A stretch of DNA of 64,000 nucleotides from Diphasiastrum complanatum (taxonomy: Eukaryota > Streptophyta > Lycopodiopsida > Lycopodiales > Lycopodiaceae): contig CM055092.1 in the NCBI GenBank assembly GCA_029204225.1, forward strand, positions 100,746,200 to 100,810,199, in the 5' to 3' direction. Within the stretch, counting starts at the first letter, position 1; each line of letters starts with the position of its first letter. The translations under genes were made by a program, and so were the position numbers. Under the pieces are notes generated by a model. The model was not told the DNA's origin and made no database searches. It worked only from the letters and a program-made list of their open reading frames with translations. Positions 35,452-46,429 of this stretch are shown here, one piece after another.

Positions 35452-35838
35452 AGAGAGAGAGAGAGAGAGAATTGAATTGTATTAATGTCTATAAAATACC
35501 CTTGGGTTACGGGTATATGAGACAAATAAAAAGTACATCAGTAAGGAGCATTGTCCATAAAAACCGGACTTATTCTAACTGCTACAAACAGAACTAAACC
35601 AGAAGAAAAAGAAAAACCAATGCTTAACCTCCAGCTATGGTGAGGGTACAAAAAGCAGTAGCTTAACCACCAGCTACGCGGAGGAGAAAACTGACTAACT
35701 GAGAGAGAAAAACTGCATGATCTGGCGGGAGGCACAAGGTGGCCTCTGGTGGCGAGTTCGAGAAGGTCGAAGGGGGCGCTGGAGCTTCGGTCGTCGAGCT
35801 GGGATGTCAATCTCATCATCTGATACTAGATACTCTTG
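35452..35838 (-). mobile_element. LINE 3' end, copy 7, with CT tail
   Basis: Minus strand: the last ~45 codons of the LINE protein (SDDEIDIPARRPKLQRPL to RQIMQFFSLS and TAG), then a 3' untranslated region resembling that of copy 3, ending TAGACATTAATAC and a CT tail (35470-35452). At 35838 it joins the chromodomain of the chromovirus at 35.8-39.9 kb on the same strand. Confidence 0.82.
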
Positions 35839-36852
35839 AAGGAGACGATTCCACAATCGTCGCTCCCTTCAATCTAGGATTCCGTCTGGCCCAAAACCTG
35901 TGGTGTCTTTCTCCTCAAGAGACACTGGACCTTCCACCAGGCTATCACCATCGTGCAAACATTTCTTTAGTTTGCTAACATGGAATACTGGATGCACCTT
36001 GCATCCCATAGGTAGCTGTAGCTTATAAGCTACTTGGCTCACCTTCTTAATGATCAACCATGGTCCACAATACCTAGGAGATAACTTGGCGCACTTTCCT
36101 GTGCATAGCACCTTCGACTTCGAAGGGACTAGTGAATACACCCAATCTCCATTCTCAAATTCTCGATAGGTATGGTTCTCACGAGCATAACTCTTTGCCG
36201 TAGCTACAGCTTTGGACAACTTATCTCGTGCCAACTCTAGCTTCTGCTGCATCTGAGCCAAAAACTCTACAACACTAGGTACCCTATGTGGAATCCCTAT
36301 GATTGCAGGACTCAATGGCCTGAAACTATAATTGAGCTCAAATGGACTCAATCCAATGGACGCATGTCTCTTATCATTGTACGCGAACTCCAATAGCGGT
36401 AAATGCTTTACCCAGTCTATTTGCGTACTACTAACATATGCCCTAAGCATATCTTCCAAGATCTGATTCACTCGCTTTGTCTGACCATCCGTCTAAGAAT
36501 GCTCCGAGCTACTCATCCGCAACTGTGTTCCCAGCTTGGCGAACACCTCAATCCAAAAATTTCCCGTAAACTTGGGATCCCTGTCAGAAACAATGGACTT
36601 CGGAAGACCATGTAACCTGACAATATTCTGAATAAACAACTCAGCCACTTGTGGAGCTGTGACCTTCTTGGTCGTTGCGATGAAATGAGCCATCATGGAA
36701 AACCTGTCTACCACTACCATAACGGAATTGAATCCATTCTGGGTCTTGGGTAGCCCAACAATAAAATCCATAGAGATGCTTTCCCACCTTCCTGTAGGTA
36801 TCTCAAGTGGATGTAGCAAGCTCGGAGGACTTACTCTCTCGGCCTTGTTCAC
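35839..36852 (-). pseudogene. chromovirus integrase core and C-terminus, copy D
   Basis: Frames 36852-36493 and 36471-35869: WESISMDFIVGLP (first Asp), SIVSDRDPKFTG (second Asp), then SSSEHS, stop (TAG), TDGQTKRVNQ, where the catalytic Glu is Lys. LPLLEFAYNDKRHASIG, SPFELNYSFRPLSP, the GPY/F-like CAKLSPRYCGPWLI and KVHPVFHVSKLKKCL follow. The stop TGA (35869-35871) after GILD precedes RERRLWNRLLQEYLV. Inactive. Confidence 0.87.
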
Positions 36853-37680
36853 CTGACAAGCTGTGCAACGCTGGACGTACTCTCTTACATCCCGCTACAA
36901 TCGTGGCCAAAAATAATGCCTTCTTAAAAGCTCACTAGTCTTATCAATACCAGGGTGCCCTGCGCAGGGACTATCATGGCATTCATGAAGTATCTTACGA
37001 TGAAGATCCTTCACGTCTGGCACGAAAAATCTTCCATTTCTCAATAACATACCATCCTTCACGGCGTACGTTAGATATGTACTGGTGTGTGCCTCTACGG
37101 AAGCGACTGACTCTTCTGTTTGGTCGACTACCTTGAGCGCATTAGGCCACACACGCTGACAATGCGGGTCCTTTTCTTGAGCCTTCTTAATCTCCTCCAT
37201 GAGACCACTGTCAACCATAGTAAAGCTCATCTGATGCAGTATACGAGATAGTGCATCAGCGACCACATATTCCTTCCCTCTTCGGAAGCGAATTTCCAAG
37301 TGAAATTCTTGCATCAGCTCAGCCCACCGAGCTTGGCGGCCTTTCAAATCTGGCTGAGTGCAAAAATACTTTAAAGTATGATGATCTGTGTACACATAAA
37401 ACTCGGTGCCATATAAATAATGTCTCCACACCTTGAGCGCATGTATAATCGCATACAACTCTTGCTCGTGTGTAGGATATCTCTGTTGAGCTGGTGTCAA
37501 CTTCTTACTCTCAAAGGCTACTGGTCTACCCTCTTGGCTCAACACTACACCTACGGCAATGCCACTTGCATCCGTCTCTAGGTCAAAAGGTTTATGGGTA
37601 TCCACAATCTTGAGGACTGGAGCCGTGGCTACAGACTCCTTCAAGTTCTCAAAATGTTGCTGAGCTTCAGCTTCCCATCA
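36853..37680 (-). pseudogene. chromovirus RNase H and integrase zinc domain, copy D
   Basis: A long frame (37644-36895, 249 residues): VATAPVLKIVDTHKPFDLETDASG, GRPVAFESKKLTPAQQRYPTHEQELYAI, YTDHHTLKYF and VVADALSRI (RNase H with connection), then HECHDSPCAGHPGIDKT and, after a TAG in place of Gln, CTACQVNKAER (H2C2 zinc domain). Only one stop interrupts this part. Confidence 0.87.
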
Positions 37681-37699
37681 AACCACAGTGTTGTTTTTC

Positions 37700-38620
37700 C
37701 TTAACTGGTCTGTTAAAGGAGCAGCTATCCAAGAATAATTCTAACAAACCGCCGGTAGAACTTACAAAAGCCTAAGAAAGATTGTAATTGGCGTATATCG
37801 GCAGGCCTCAGCCCCTTCTTAACCGCAGCCACCTTGGCTGGGTCAACCGAAATACCCTCGACTGCCACTGCGTGACCCAATTACTCGACACGAGTTTTAC
37901 ACAACTCTGTCTTCTGAGCATTGGCGTACAAGACAGAAGCTTGTAACTTGCCAAATACGGTCTTGAGATGAACCTCATGCTCCTCGACCGCTTTACTAAA
38001 AACCAATATATCATCAAAAAAATTGACGACAAACTTGCCCATATAGTCTCGCAAGACATCGTTCATGAGCATCATGAACGTGGCTGGGGCATTGGTTAAC
38101 CCAAATGACATAACCAAAAATTCATAATGACCGAAACGCATCCAGTAGATCATCAATCCTGGGCATCGGATACCTGTGCTTTACAGTGATCTTATTCAAT
38201 CCCCTGTAATCTACACACATCCGGAAACTACCATCCTTTTTCTTGACAAGTAAAATAGGAGAGGCAAAGGTGAATAACTAGGATGGATGTACCCCAGCTT
38301 GAGATACTCCTCCAACATCTTTCTGACTTCCTCTTCCTCTTTTAGGCTCATCCTATAAGGAGGTCTACATACCGGACTTGCCCCTGGAAGGAGCTCAATA
38401 TGATGAGGAACGTTCTGACTAGGCGGCAATCCCTCGTGTTTAACCTGAGTGCGGATGGACTTCTCCAACTCACTTGCTGGGTCACATCTAGGTTGTAATG
38501 AAAATGCATGTGCACTAGGGGATGCAAAAGTAAATGAAGCTTCTTGTGGTTTATTAGTGAGTGTGCTTATCTGATTATTACCAACAAAAGAATCAAAACT
38601 GGAATCAACATTCACATAAC
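37700..38620 (-). pseudogene. chromovirus reverse transcriptase, copy D, motif A deleted
   Basis: Minus strand: [37 protein letters not shown], the KKDG...RMCVDY region (frameshift near 38270), then [31 protein letters not shown] and [29 protein letters not shown] (motif C intact, FDD). At 38135-38139 about 105 bp present in the copy at 9.1-9.3 kb are missing; that segment holds [13 protein letters not shown] (motif A). The thumb is degraded below 37880. Confidence 0.85.
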
Positions 38621-39420
38621 AAAACCACAAATACTGAATTTCCATTCTCTTTATTTGCATACAGCTAACAAGAGGACCCTCAACAGATGGTCTCTCCCCC
38701 TTTAAGACAAGAGACATACCCTCATGCCTGAACTTATACACATGTGACTTAAAATCTATAGCGGGCTGCTTACTTGCATGCCACCGCTTACCAAGTACAA
38801 TATCGAACTTAGCTAGTTTAGTAATTTCAAAATCTAACTTCTCAGTATACGTCTGAATAGACAAAGACACCCGAGAGATTCTTCATCCCAAACCCTGTTC
38901 CCTTACCATCTGGCATCTCAACAGTATACCGGTAATCAGATGGAACAGTAGTTAAGCGAAACTTCCTCACCATGCGAGAATTGATAATATTATGCGAGGA
39001 ACCGGTGTCAAACAAGACGAGCACGTCATGACCTTCCAGCTTCCCCCTCATGCGTATCAGTTCACTATCTAGAAACTGATAAGCTTCACGCGCCTTGGTG
39101 GACAAATAACAAACTGGTGCCTCTGGAACAAGCTTCCGCACCGAAATACTCATGACACGACGAGTGTCCTCATCATCACTTACCAACAAGTCATCCAAAA
39201 TTTCCTCATCCTTGCCCTCATCTTGACATTGCATAGTATGGAGCTTCTTGCCCGTATGTCGAGGACAGTCTTTGAAGAGATGCTTGCCAAGACAAAAAGT
39301 ATAATCCGTCTTTCTTGGCCTTTTCCTTTTGCTCAGGACTAAGGGGAGACTTGTCGTAAGCACGACGAGCCATATCCTTCAAAAACATGCAAAATCTGAT
39401 TTCTACACTTTCTCTCTCTA
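38621..39420 (-). pseudogene. chromovirus Gag tail and retropepsin, copy D
   Basis: Minus strand: MARRAYDKSPLSPEQKEK then the zinc-knuckle region GKHLFKDCPRHTGKK (frameshifted), acidic DEEILDDLLVSDDEDTRR, and the protease GHDVLVLFDTGSSHNIIN with DTGS active site and FGMKN; then, in another frame, ITKLAKFDIVLGKRW (the 'I-L-G-x-x-W' block). ORFs 39363-38842 and 38870-38211 overlap by a frameshift near 38860. Confidence 0.8.
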
Positions 39421-39447
39421 GAACGACGTGTTCTCTCTAGAACGAGG

Positions 39448-39940
39448 CTCTGATACCAATTGTCACAAGCCAATCTCTACAAGCTCGTGAATCCTAGAAG
39501 CCGGTGTGTAGAATGAACCTCCCAACCATAGGCACCCCCTCCTTGAGTCCTTCTACCTGCTATTCCCGTCAACTGGCACATGGCATCCACCTGTGGGTGA
39601 TCAATCCACTTGGCATGCCTGGCCCCTATGACCTGTGAATACTGAGTGACTCATAGGGTACCACACCCGTGCCCCGCCAAAGACCTGTGACCCTCTTGGT
39701 CACCCCCAACTACTTGCCGGCTAGCATCTCGTCACTGACAGCTAGGGTCCCGATGGTCAAGACACACCACGTCTCTGACAGCTTGTCAGGCGACCACACC
39801 GGGTCACCGCTCGTGACGCACCGGTCCCAACTTGGGATAGATGTCCTCGTCGATCACCGACCCTTGCCAACACTAGGCCTCAGGCCCTTTGGAAACCGGC
39901 CGTGCCGAGGTCATGATAGAGTCGTAACTGGACTCTAACA
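39448..39940 (-). repeat. primer site and 5' LTR, chromovirus copy D
   Basis: The LTR on the minus strand starts TGTTAGAGTCC (39940) and ends TTGTGACA (39461), 480 bp. After one base comes TGGTATCAGAGC (39459-39448), identical to the standard initiator tRNA-Met primer site. Confidence 0.9.
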
Positions 39941-40560
39941 GAAAGATTACGCCTCAGCAAGTGTACTAAGTATAGCAATATGTATTGTAATACTTCAAGT
40001 CTATTGAAATGTGTAGAGATCATTTTTGTTAACAAATAAACTGCTAAGAGGTACAAAATCACTCCATAATGCAAGGCTTAACACTCTCCTAGGGCTTTTC
40101 AAAACCCATTTCTTTTTTAAAGTATAGTCTTGGGCTAGTTACATGTTGTGAAACGTAAAAAGATACAAACTCTTTGGTGGAACCATTGTGGCTTCGTCAC
40201 ACGAATCGCTTATGGCCTGTAAGCAAATTCGAGAAGCATTTATTCTAAAGAACTCCAACTTGGAAAAGCTCATGACTTTGCCAATGGCTTGACTCGTTGG
40301 CAGTCTTCAAGTGACTTTGCTTGCCACCCTCATCGTGGCGGACATAACGTGGTTGACTTTCTCATGGGCTCACCTCCTCCTCTCTTGGATCACATCTTTC
40401 ACCATCACCCACACCACTCTCTTTGATCACTCTTTTCTCTTTTTCCATCTAGGTACCCTTCCCTCTTGTACTTCACTATCTCTTCCTCCTTTACCTCGTG
40501 CATCACGTTATAGCTTCAAACCATTATTTGTCCCTCTTTATCGTGAATCCTTATGCTCTC
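39941..40560. other. no gene seen
   Basis: AT-rich with a pyrimidine-rich stretch on the plus strand (40370-40500). Short open frames lack recognisable domains. It lies between two LTRs of one family (39461-39940 and 40561-40863). Confidence 0.4.
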
Positions 40561-40863
40561 TTGGCATGCATGCTACATGTGACTTGTGAATATGGAATGA
40601 CTCATAGAATACCACCCCCATACCCCGCCATGGACTCATGACCCACTGGTTATCAAGGTTGTTTGTCAACTAGCACCCCACTGATGGCTAGGATCCCAAC
40701 GATCACAATGCCCTGCTAGGGCAGTCACACTGGGTCACTACTTGTAACGCACCTGTCCCAGATTAGGCCAGATTCAAAGACTGGCCTTTGCCAATAGTTG
40801 GCCTCATGACCTCTAGTAAACAATCATGGCGAGGTCATATGAGAGCCAGACTAGGCTCTAACA
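40561..40863 (-). repeat. old diverged LTR of the same chromovirus family (copy F)
   Basis: On the minus strand it begins TGTTAGAGCC (40863) and keeps segments seen in the other LTRs (for example GTGGTATTC/ACTCAT... and GACAAGCT-like order), but with many substitutions and small gaps. The primer-site-proximal end is missing. It is the oldest-looking member of the family. Confidence 0.65.
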
Positions 40864-42788
40864 CTTTTAGGGTTGTGATTTGTTATACCCAGTGGAGGAG
40901 CAGAGGAATGGAGGGAGGTGTGCCTCGTGGGAGATGTGGAAGCATTGAGTAGGTCGAGACGTCTTGAGTAGTTGCAACTTTAAGAAATCAAATGCAAGGA
41001 GTGTAAGGTATGTGGTGGACCCTCTTTGTTTTACACCATAGTTGCAGTGAATCACAATTTGCTGTAGCGAATAGCAAAAAATATATATTTTTCACTTCTC
41101 CCTAAAAACTTTTTCTAGATTGCAGTTATTAAACTTAAACTATTGGAAACCCATTTGATCCAATGCTAGTTGGGTAAAGTTTACAACATACAAAGTTCAT
41201 TTCATATAAACAAGATCTCACCTAACTTCTTGAAATTGGATTGAAACTACTGGAAACCCATTTAATCTTAATCCTCTATGTTTTCTCTTTCTACTGATAC
41301 CCATATTGCATGTATTTACAAACAAAAAAAATTGCAAAACGCGATCCACGACCCTGAGAGAATTGCGGATCGCGATTCGGACCGTGATTCGAATTGTGAT
41401 TCTAGAATCGCCGTGCAACTATGTTTTGCGGACTTTAATATGACGAGCTCCAAAATTTTAGAAACCTTCACAACTACAAAAAAACAAGTATAAGAAATAA
41501 TTACCAAGCACAATTTTATCATTACTCGGCTAAATTCAATAAACATTATACCTACACAAAGCTAATAACAAGATCTACAAAAATATCAACTCCGATCAAA
41601 AAAATAAAATGAGATCAAAAGTTGGATCAAACAAACAATTGAAAACACCAAGAAAGCTCAAAGATCTCAAAAAATGACAAAACTAAATGAATCTTCATCG
41701 AAATTTAATCGAATCAATTCTGAATTTGACCTAGAGATTTGGCACCAAAATGTCATCTACTAAAGATCATTTACATACATTATTACAACAATTTAGCATC
41801 CATTTGGATAGAAATCCATGGAACCTTTAAAAAATTAGAAGAAATTTCAAGAGCATTTATAAACTTCTCATAAATGATCCAAGAAACCATCAAATTAGTA
41901 TTAAATGGATCTGAATCATAGTACAATGATAGTCAATCGATTCATCGAGCCTTCTCTCATGAAAAAGCTTCAAAGAGTCAAAAACTCAAAACATTACAAA
42001 TGGATAATAGCCGTGTTTCTGGAATGACCCCAACCTGATTATAGCTTGCCACCTTTAACTAGAACTTAACCAGTTATTTCTGCTTATATTTTAAGAAGGC
42101 CAACCCATACAACAAATAGTGGAGGTCTCGTGTCCCATTTATTACATTATTTCTCAAAACTAAGACTTCTGATTTAGTGCTATTGCGATTTATAGCACGT
42201 GACATATTATTGCCTCCCAACCCCTTGATTATGTCATTCTCTCAAGTAGTCTCTAAAAACCTTACCTATTGCATCTAGCTTAAGTCCAACCCAGATACCC
42301 CTTTGGAAATCCTGATTTCCTCCTGATGCCCCTTGACATTCACAGGGCAGTCCAACATAATCCACCTCTACAGTTGCTGATTAGTTTTTGTTCTGATAAA
42401 CTAGTTGGTAGGCCTGTTTATTACTTTTGTCATAAATTCCTTCACAGGTTTCTTGTTTCTTTGTTAGCCTGGTTTGCAAGATTGAATCTTAGTTTGTAGA
42501 TGGTCATAGGCAACAAAGGGACTCTGGCTTGGGGTATTTCAAGAATGTAGAAGTTGCAAATCTTCAATACACATAGGCCACAATCTGCAAAAATTTGGGA
42601 GGTTATTCAAAACTCACCAAGGAAGATGTAAAGATTGAATTCAGGGAAAACCCTTCTAATTCAGTTACTTGAATTCATTCACAAACTTCTATAACGTCTC
42701 TTGAAGGTGCAATAAGAACAACTAACCAATTACAAGGAGATATAACAATCCAAGACACTGAATTTCCCTAACTACATCCTTTTATTAC
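40864..42788. other. non-coding, probable CSK intron or downstream sequence
   Basis: AT-rich, no convincing coding region on either strand. A short array of GATTCG/GATCGCG-type units at 41355-41412 is the only local structure noted. If CSK is intact, this is part of its next intron, since exon 3 ends in a GT donor at 42788. Confidence 0.45.
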
Positions 42789-44017
42789 CTGATCCAAAAC
42801 GCAAGCCAATGCCAGACATCGGGCCGTTTGTATCAATTCCGTAGGATGTTCCATATCAAAAGTGCCTTTTGTTGAAGGAATTAGCCTTGCGCGTTGTTGC
42901 AACGGGGAAACAGATAAAAACTCTTCTTCCTCACCATCCAGCTTGACCTTCTCTGGCTTGTGAGACAGCCACTCTGCAACCAAAATGCCCACCAAAAACG
43001 AGTCCTTTGCCATCGGAAGAACTAACGCTCCACTTTCAGGAAGCTCCACTGCCTACAGCCAACCTACCCATCAGACTCTGACTCAACTTTCAAGACAACA
43101 AATTCAGCAAAGAATTTTCAATTAATAAGAAAAATGGAGAAGCATCGTGCACCCGGCACTCAGCGAGAGCAAGCTCAGCGTCCCGTATTGATGTATGACA
43201 TTCTGACTCCAAATTGAGAAGAGCCACATATTCATTCTCGAACTCAGCTTCCTCCATGCTGTTGCTACCGTGGAATAGCACACGTCGCAGCTTCATTTCA
43301 CCACTGCTGTAACTCTCAGCGGAGCGCACATACACCTGCACTGCGCGGAACTAATTGCAAGGTAAACAAACACGCGACGGACCGCACCGCATCGCATCTC
43401 CAAATGCATGCCAACGTTATCTATGTAAAATTCAATTTGTACGGACATGCACGTAAGCTCTTGAGCGACTATACCGTGAAGTTCACATGGGAGCTCAGAA
43501 ATGTTGGACACAAGTTCAGCTGTTCCTTGCAAAGAGCCAAAAACTCATTGCTGGGACCGCAAAACAGATCATTCTCTGAAAAATCGTTGGCTAAGCGGGT
43601 CAGCTTCAGCTTCATGGCTGCTGAAGGTGCTGAAACCTTTTTGAAAGCTGCGGCGATGGCCATTGCCGAGGAGCACAGATGCACTTCCGCCTCCTCTTGG
43701 GGTTGCACAACCATATGTGAGGGATAACGCCATGCAGCATATGCACACGCGCATGATGCAGATGCAGATCCAGATCCAATTGATGATCCTGCTGCTGCTG
43801 CTGCGCATGCCCATCCCAATTGTGTGCCACAGCCCGCCGCTGCTATTCCCAGACTGAGACTAGTGTGCCAAGGCTCGAAGCTGCACAAGTGTGAACTGCT
43901 CCGGAACAAACTGGGGAAGCAAACAGCTGAAACAACAACAGTGCTAGTGCTAGTAGCCGCAGCAACAACAGAGAGGAGAAGACTTTGGTAAAAGATGATG
44001 ACAATCCATAATAGCAT
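42789..44017 (-). CDS. CSK: chloroplast sensor kinase, first three exons (GAF domain)
   Basis: Three exons on the minus strand with GT-AG borders, all phase 0: 44017-43475 (181 codons), 43350-43153 (66) and 43052-42789 (88). The N-terminal ~140 residues are Ser/Ala-rich, as in a chloroplast transit peptide; the first ATG of the open frame was chosen for that reason. Then come FLALCKEQLNLC, AVQVYVRSAESYSSGEMKLRRV and SGALVLPMAKDSFLVGILVAEWL, closely like the GAF-type sensor region of plant CSK, ending TARCLALACVLDQ. Known role: plastid redox sensor kinase linking photosystem balance to chloroplast transcription. The DHp and ATPase exons were not found. Below exon 3 is 2 kb of non-coding DNA and then transposons, so the gene may have a very large intron or be truncated. 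Confidence 0.72.
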
Positions 44018-44904
44018 TAGGATAGCAAGGTGGGTGTGGCTGCTGTGGTTATGTCTGCTGGGTGCTGATGCAATCGCTCACCTGCATCTATCTTTTCTTT
44101 GAAGATGATGCATATGGAGAAGAGCTCATATCGCCTGCATCTCTGTTCTTTAATGATGTTGTTGAAGAATATGGAGAATAGCATATACCAACAATGCCCA
44201 AAGTGCTGAGCTTCTTTTTGTTAGTCTGGCAGGCAATTTCAGAAGCAATATTTTCAAGCAAATTCAATATTTGACTTTTTATCACAATTCAATTCTTAAG
44301 AGAGGCGAGCTGCCACATAAAACATGCACATCTTGCCCGATGTGCATCAATAATGTGGCGACTCGTTATTGGTTGTGGCCAATAAGAGGGCCATTACCAT
44401 AAATAATCAAAGACTCGGTTAGAGAGTGGCGGAGTCCACGAGTTGCCTAACGACTCGATTATTTATGGTAATGAAGGGCGAATACTTAAAGGTGCCAACC
44501 ATTAGTTAGCTGATGAATGTAGTGACCCCACAAACCCCATTATCTTTAATGGGTTTCAATTAATTAATTGTTATCACTAACAGTTGTAGTGTAATAGTGG
44601 TAGCTATTTAAATGGACCAAATGAAGGCCTTTAACTAATGGGTGGCACTTTTTGTACATTTTTCTTGAATAATTTGGAGGTTGACTCATAAAAAAACATG
44701 ATTTTGGGCTGAAATTAGGTTGTTTACAAATAATAAAAGATTATATTTTTTCATGTCAAAGTCCCAAAACAAATGTTATTGCATTTACTTTGTATTAGTA
44801 GCATGTTGGCATGTGGCACCCAAATAAGCTATAGCTCTAAACCAGCATTTTGTCTCGTATAACGAGACCATCACATCAAGTAAGCTATTATGTGGCCTTA
44901 TAGG
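44018..44904. other. CSK upstream region
   Basis: No gene. It contains a strong inverted repeat (44392-44473, listed separately) and a small hairpin TTATTGG...CCAATAA (44366-44385), then AT-rich sequence up to the copia LTR at 44905. CSK promoter elements are probably here but none could be assigned. Confidence 0.35.
44392..44473. repeat. 17-bp perfect inverted repeat, hairpin or MITE remnant
   Basis: CATTACCATAAATAATC (44392-44408) and GATTATTTATGGTAATG (44457-44473) are perfectly complementary. The inner flanks GACTCGGTTAG and CTAACGACTC extend the stem with one gap, leaving a loop of about 25 bases. Confidence 0.75.
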
Positions 44905-46264
44905 TGTTGGATTTCTATCCTCTCCTAATCTCTCAACTGATCTAGATCCATTCATTTGCTATAAATACTTGTATAGTCGCATACTCTGCAAAAATACATG
45001 TGTTTTCGAACAGTCTGCAAAAATACACAAAAATGGCAAATAGGTATCAGCTCGACAAACCTCGAATCAACAATCGTCGAATCTGCTTCAATCGACATCT
45101 ATCGAACTCGTCGAAGGCACTCGAATCGACAGTTGTTGATCCTATTCGAATTGACAATTGTCGAGCCTATTGTCGAAGTTGTTATTGAGTCCACTATCAA
45201 CTATAGATTTGATTGTTGACTGTCGATTCGACCATCTATCTTCACGACTCCAAGATTTTCTCAGAATCTCCAACAGAACATTGTATTGCTACCATGTACA
45301 AATATTCAATAGCACATTAGTATAAAAGTTAATCAATCAATCTATGAATCGATCAAACATTCAATCAGAGCGCAACTACTTGATCTTTTGAAGATCACAC
45401 ATCCGAATGCACTCAGACTGTACACACGCTTTCGACTTAATCGAATCGTTTCAATAAACAGAGTCATGTCAATGTCGTGTCGATTTCTTTTCGTCAGTTT
45501 TGTCTAATTCATTACATGTAGATAGCATAATTCGTAGATTGAATTGTCATTGTGACTTATTGTAAATGTTGATTGTAATGCTCTAGAACCAACTTGCTTG
45601 ATTTATTCACGTTTTCAAGGTATTCAATGAAATCGTTCATATTAATCATTGCAATTTCAAAGCTCTGATCAAGTAGAGCTATCATCAACTTATTAACAGT
45701 CATTCTTGTAGTTGTACTACTATCATGTATAAATATTCAATAGCACACCAGTATAAAGGTTCCTCAATCAATCTATGAATCGATCAAACATCCAAATATA
45801 GCGCAACTATTCAATCTTTCTCTATGTTTTCAGAGTATTGTTTCAAGAAGATCATGCATCTGAATGCACTCAGTATGTACACACACTTTCGACTTAATTG
45901 AATCATTTTCAGTAAAGAGAGTCGTGTCTATGTCATGTCGATTGTTTTATCTTCAGTTTTGTCTGATTCATTGCAGGCAGACAATATGATTCATGGGTTG
46001 TATTGTTCTTGTGACTTACAATTAATGTTGATTGTAATGCTCTAGCATCTACTTGCCTAATGTTTCCGCATCTTTAACGATTTTGTGTGTCTCTGGAATC
46101 GATTGCATCGATCCTTGCGACTTCGATGCTCGGATCAAGTAGATCTATCATCGACTTATTGACAGTAGCTCAAATCTGATATACGTAGATTCATGCACTA
46201 AGGAATCCTTCCACTGATTCCCGACATGGTCCTTATTTTATTTGATACCGACATGGTATCACAG
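44905..46264 (+). repeat. copia 5' LTR with internal duplication, and primer site
   Basis: Starts TGTTGGATTTC (44905) and ends GACA (46253); TGGTATCACAG (46254-46264) follows, a primer site with one mismatch to the standard. CTATAAATACTTGTATAG at about 44960 is a good TATA region. TCGA-rich repeats follow (45055-45235). Two related ~430-bp units (about 45285-45710 and 45715-46150) are tandem within the LTR; a third partial copy lies at 47985-48190 in the 3' LTR. Confidence 0.65.
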
Positions 46265-46429
46265 TATATGTTAGAGAATACTATCATATGTTATCTAAGC
46301 GATCAGTCTAATAGAACGTATAGTGTCAGAACTTTCACGTTTCGATACAAAGTAGACATTTATTGAACTGTTTTGAAGTCACACAATCTACTATCTACAT
46401 ACATCCATCTCAAATTTTCCAATGGATTC

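Larger units (their letters stand above)
35839..39940 (-). mobile_element. chromovirus (copy D), minus strand, 5' LTR to integrase
   Basis: From high to low coordinates: 5' LTR (39940-39461), primer site (39459-39448), a very short leader, gag tail with protease, RT, RNase H, integrase, and the start of the chromodomain, where a LINE replaces the remainder and the 3' LTR. Most of gag is missing, because only about 80 bp separate the primer site from the Gag C-terminal region. Confidence 0.87.
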
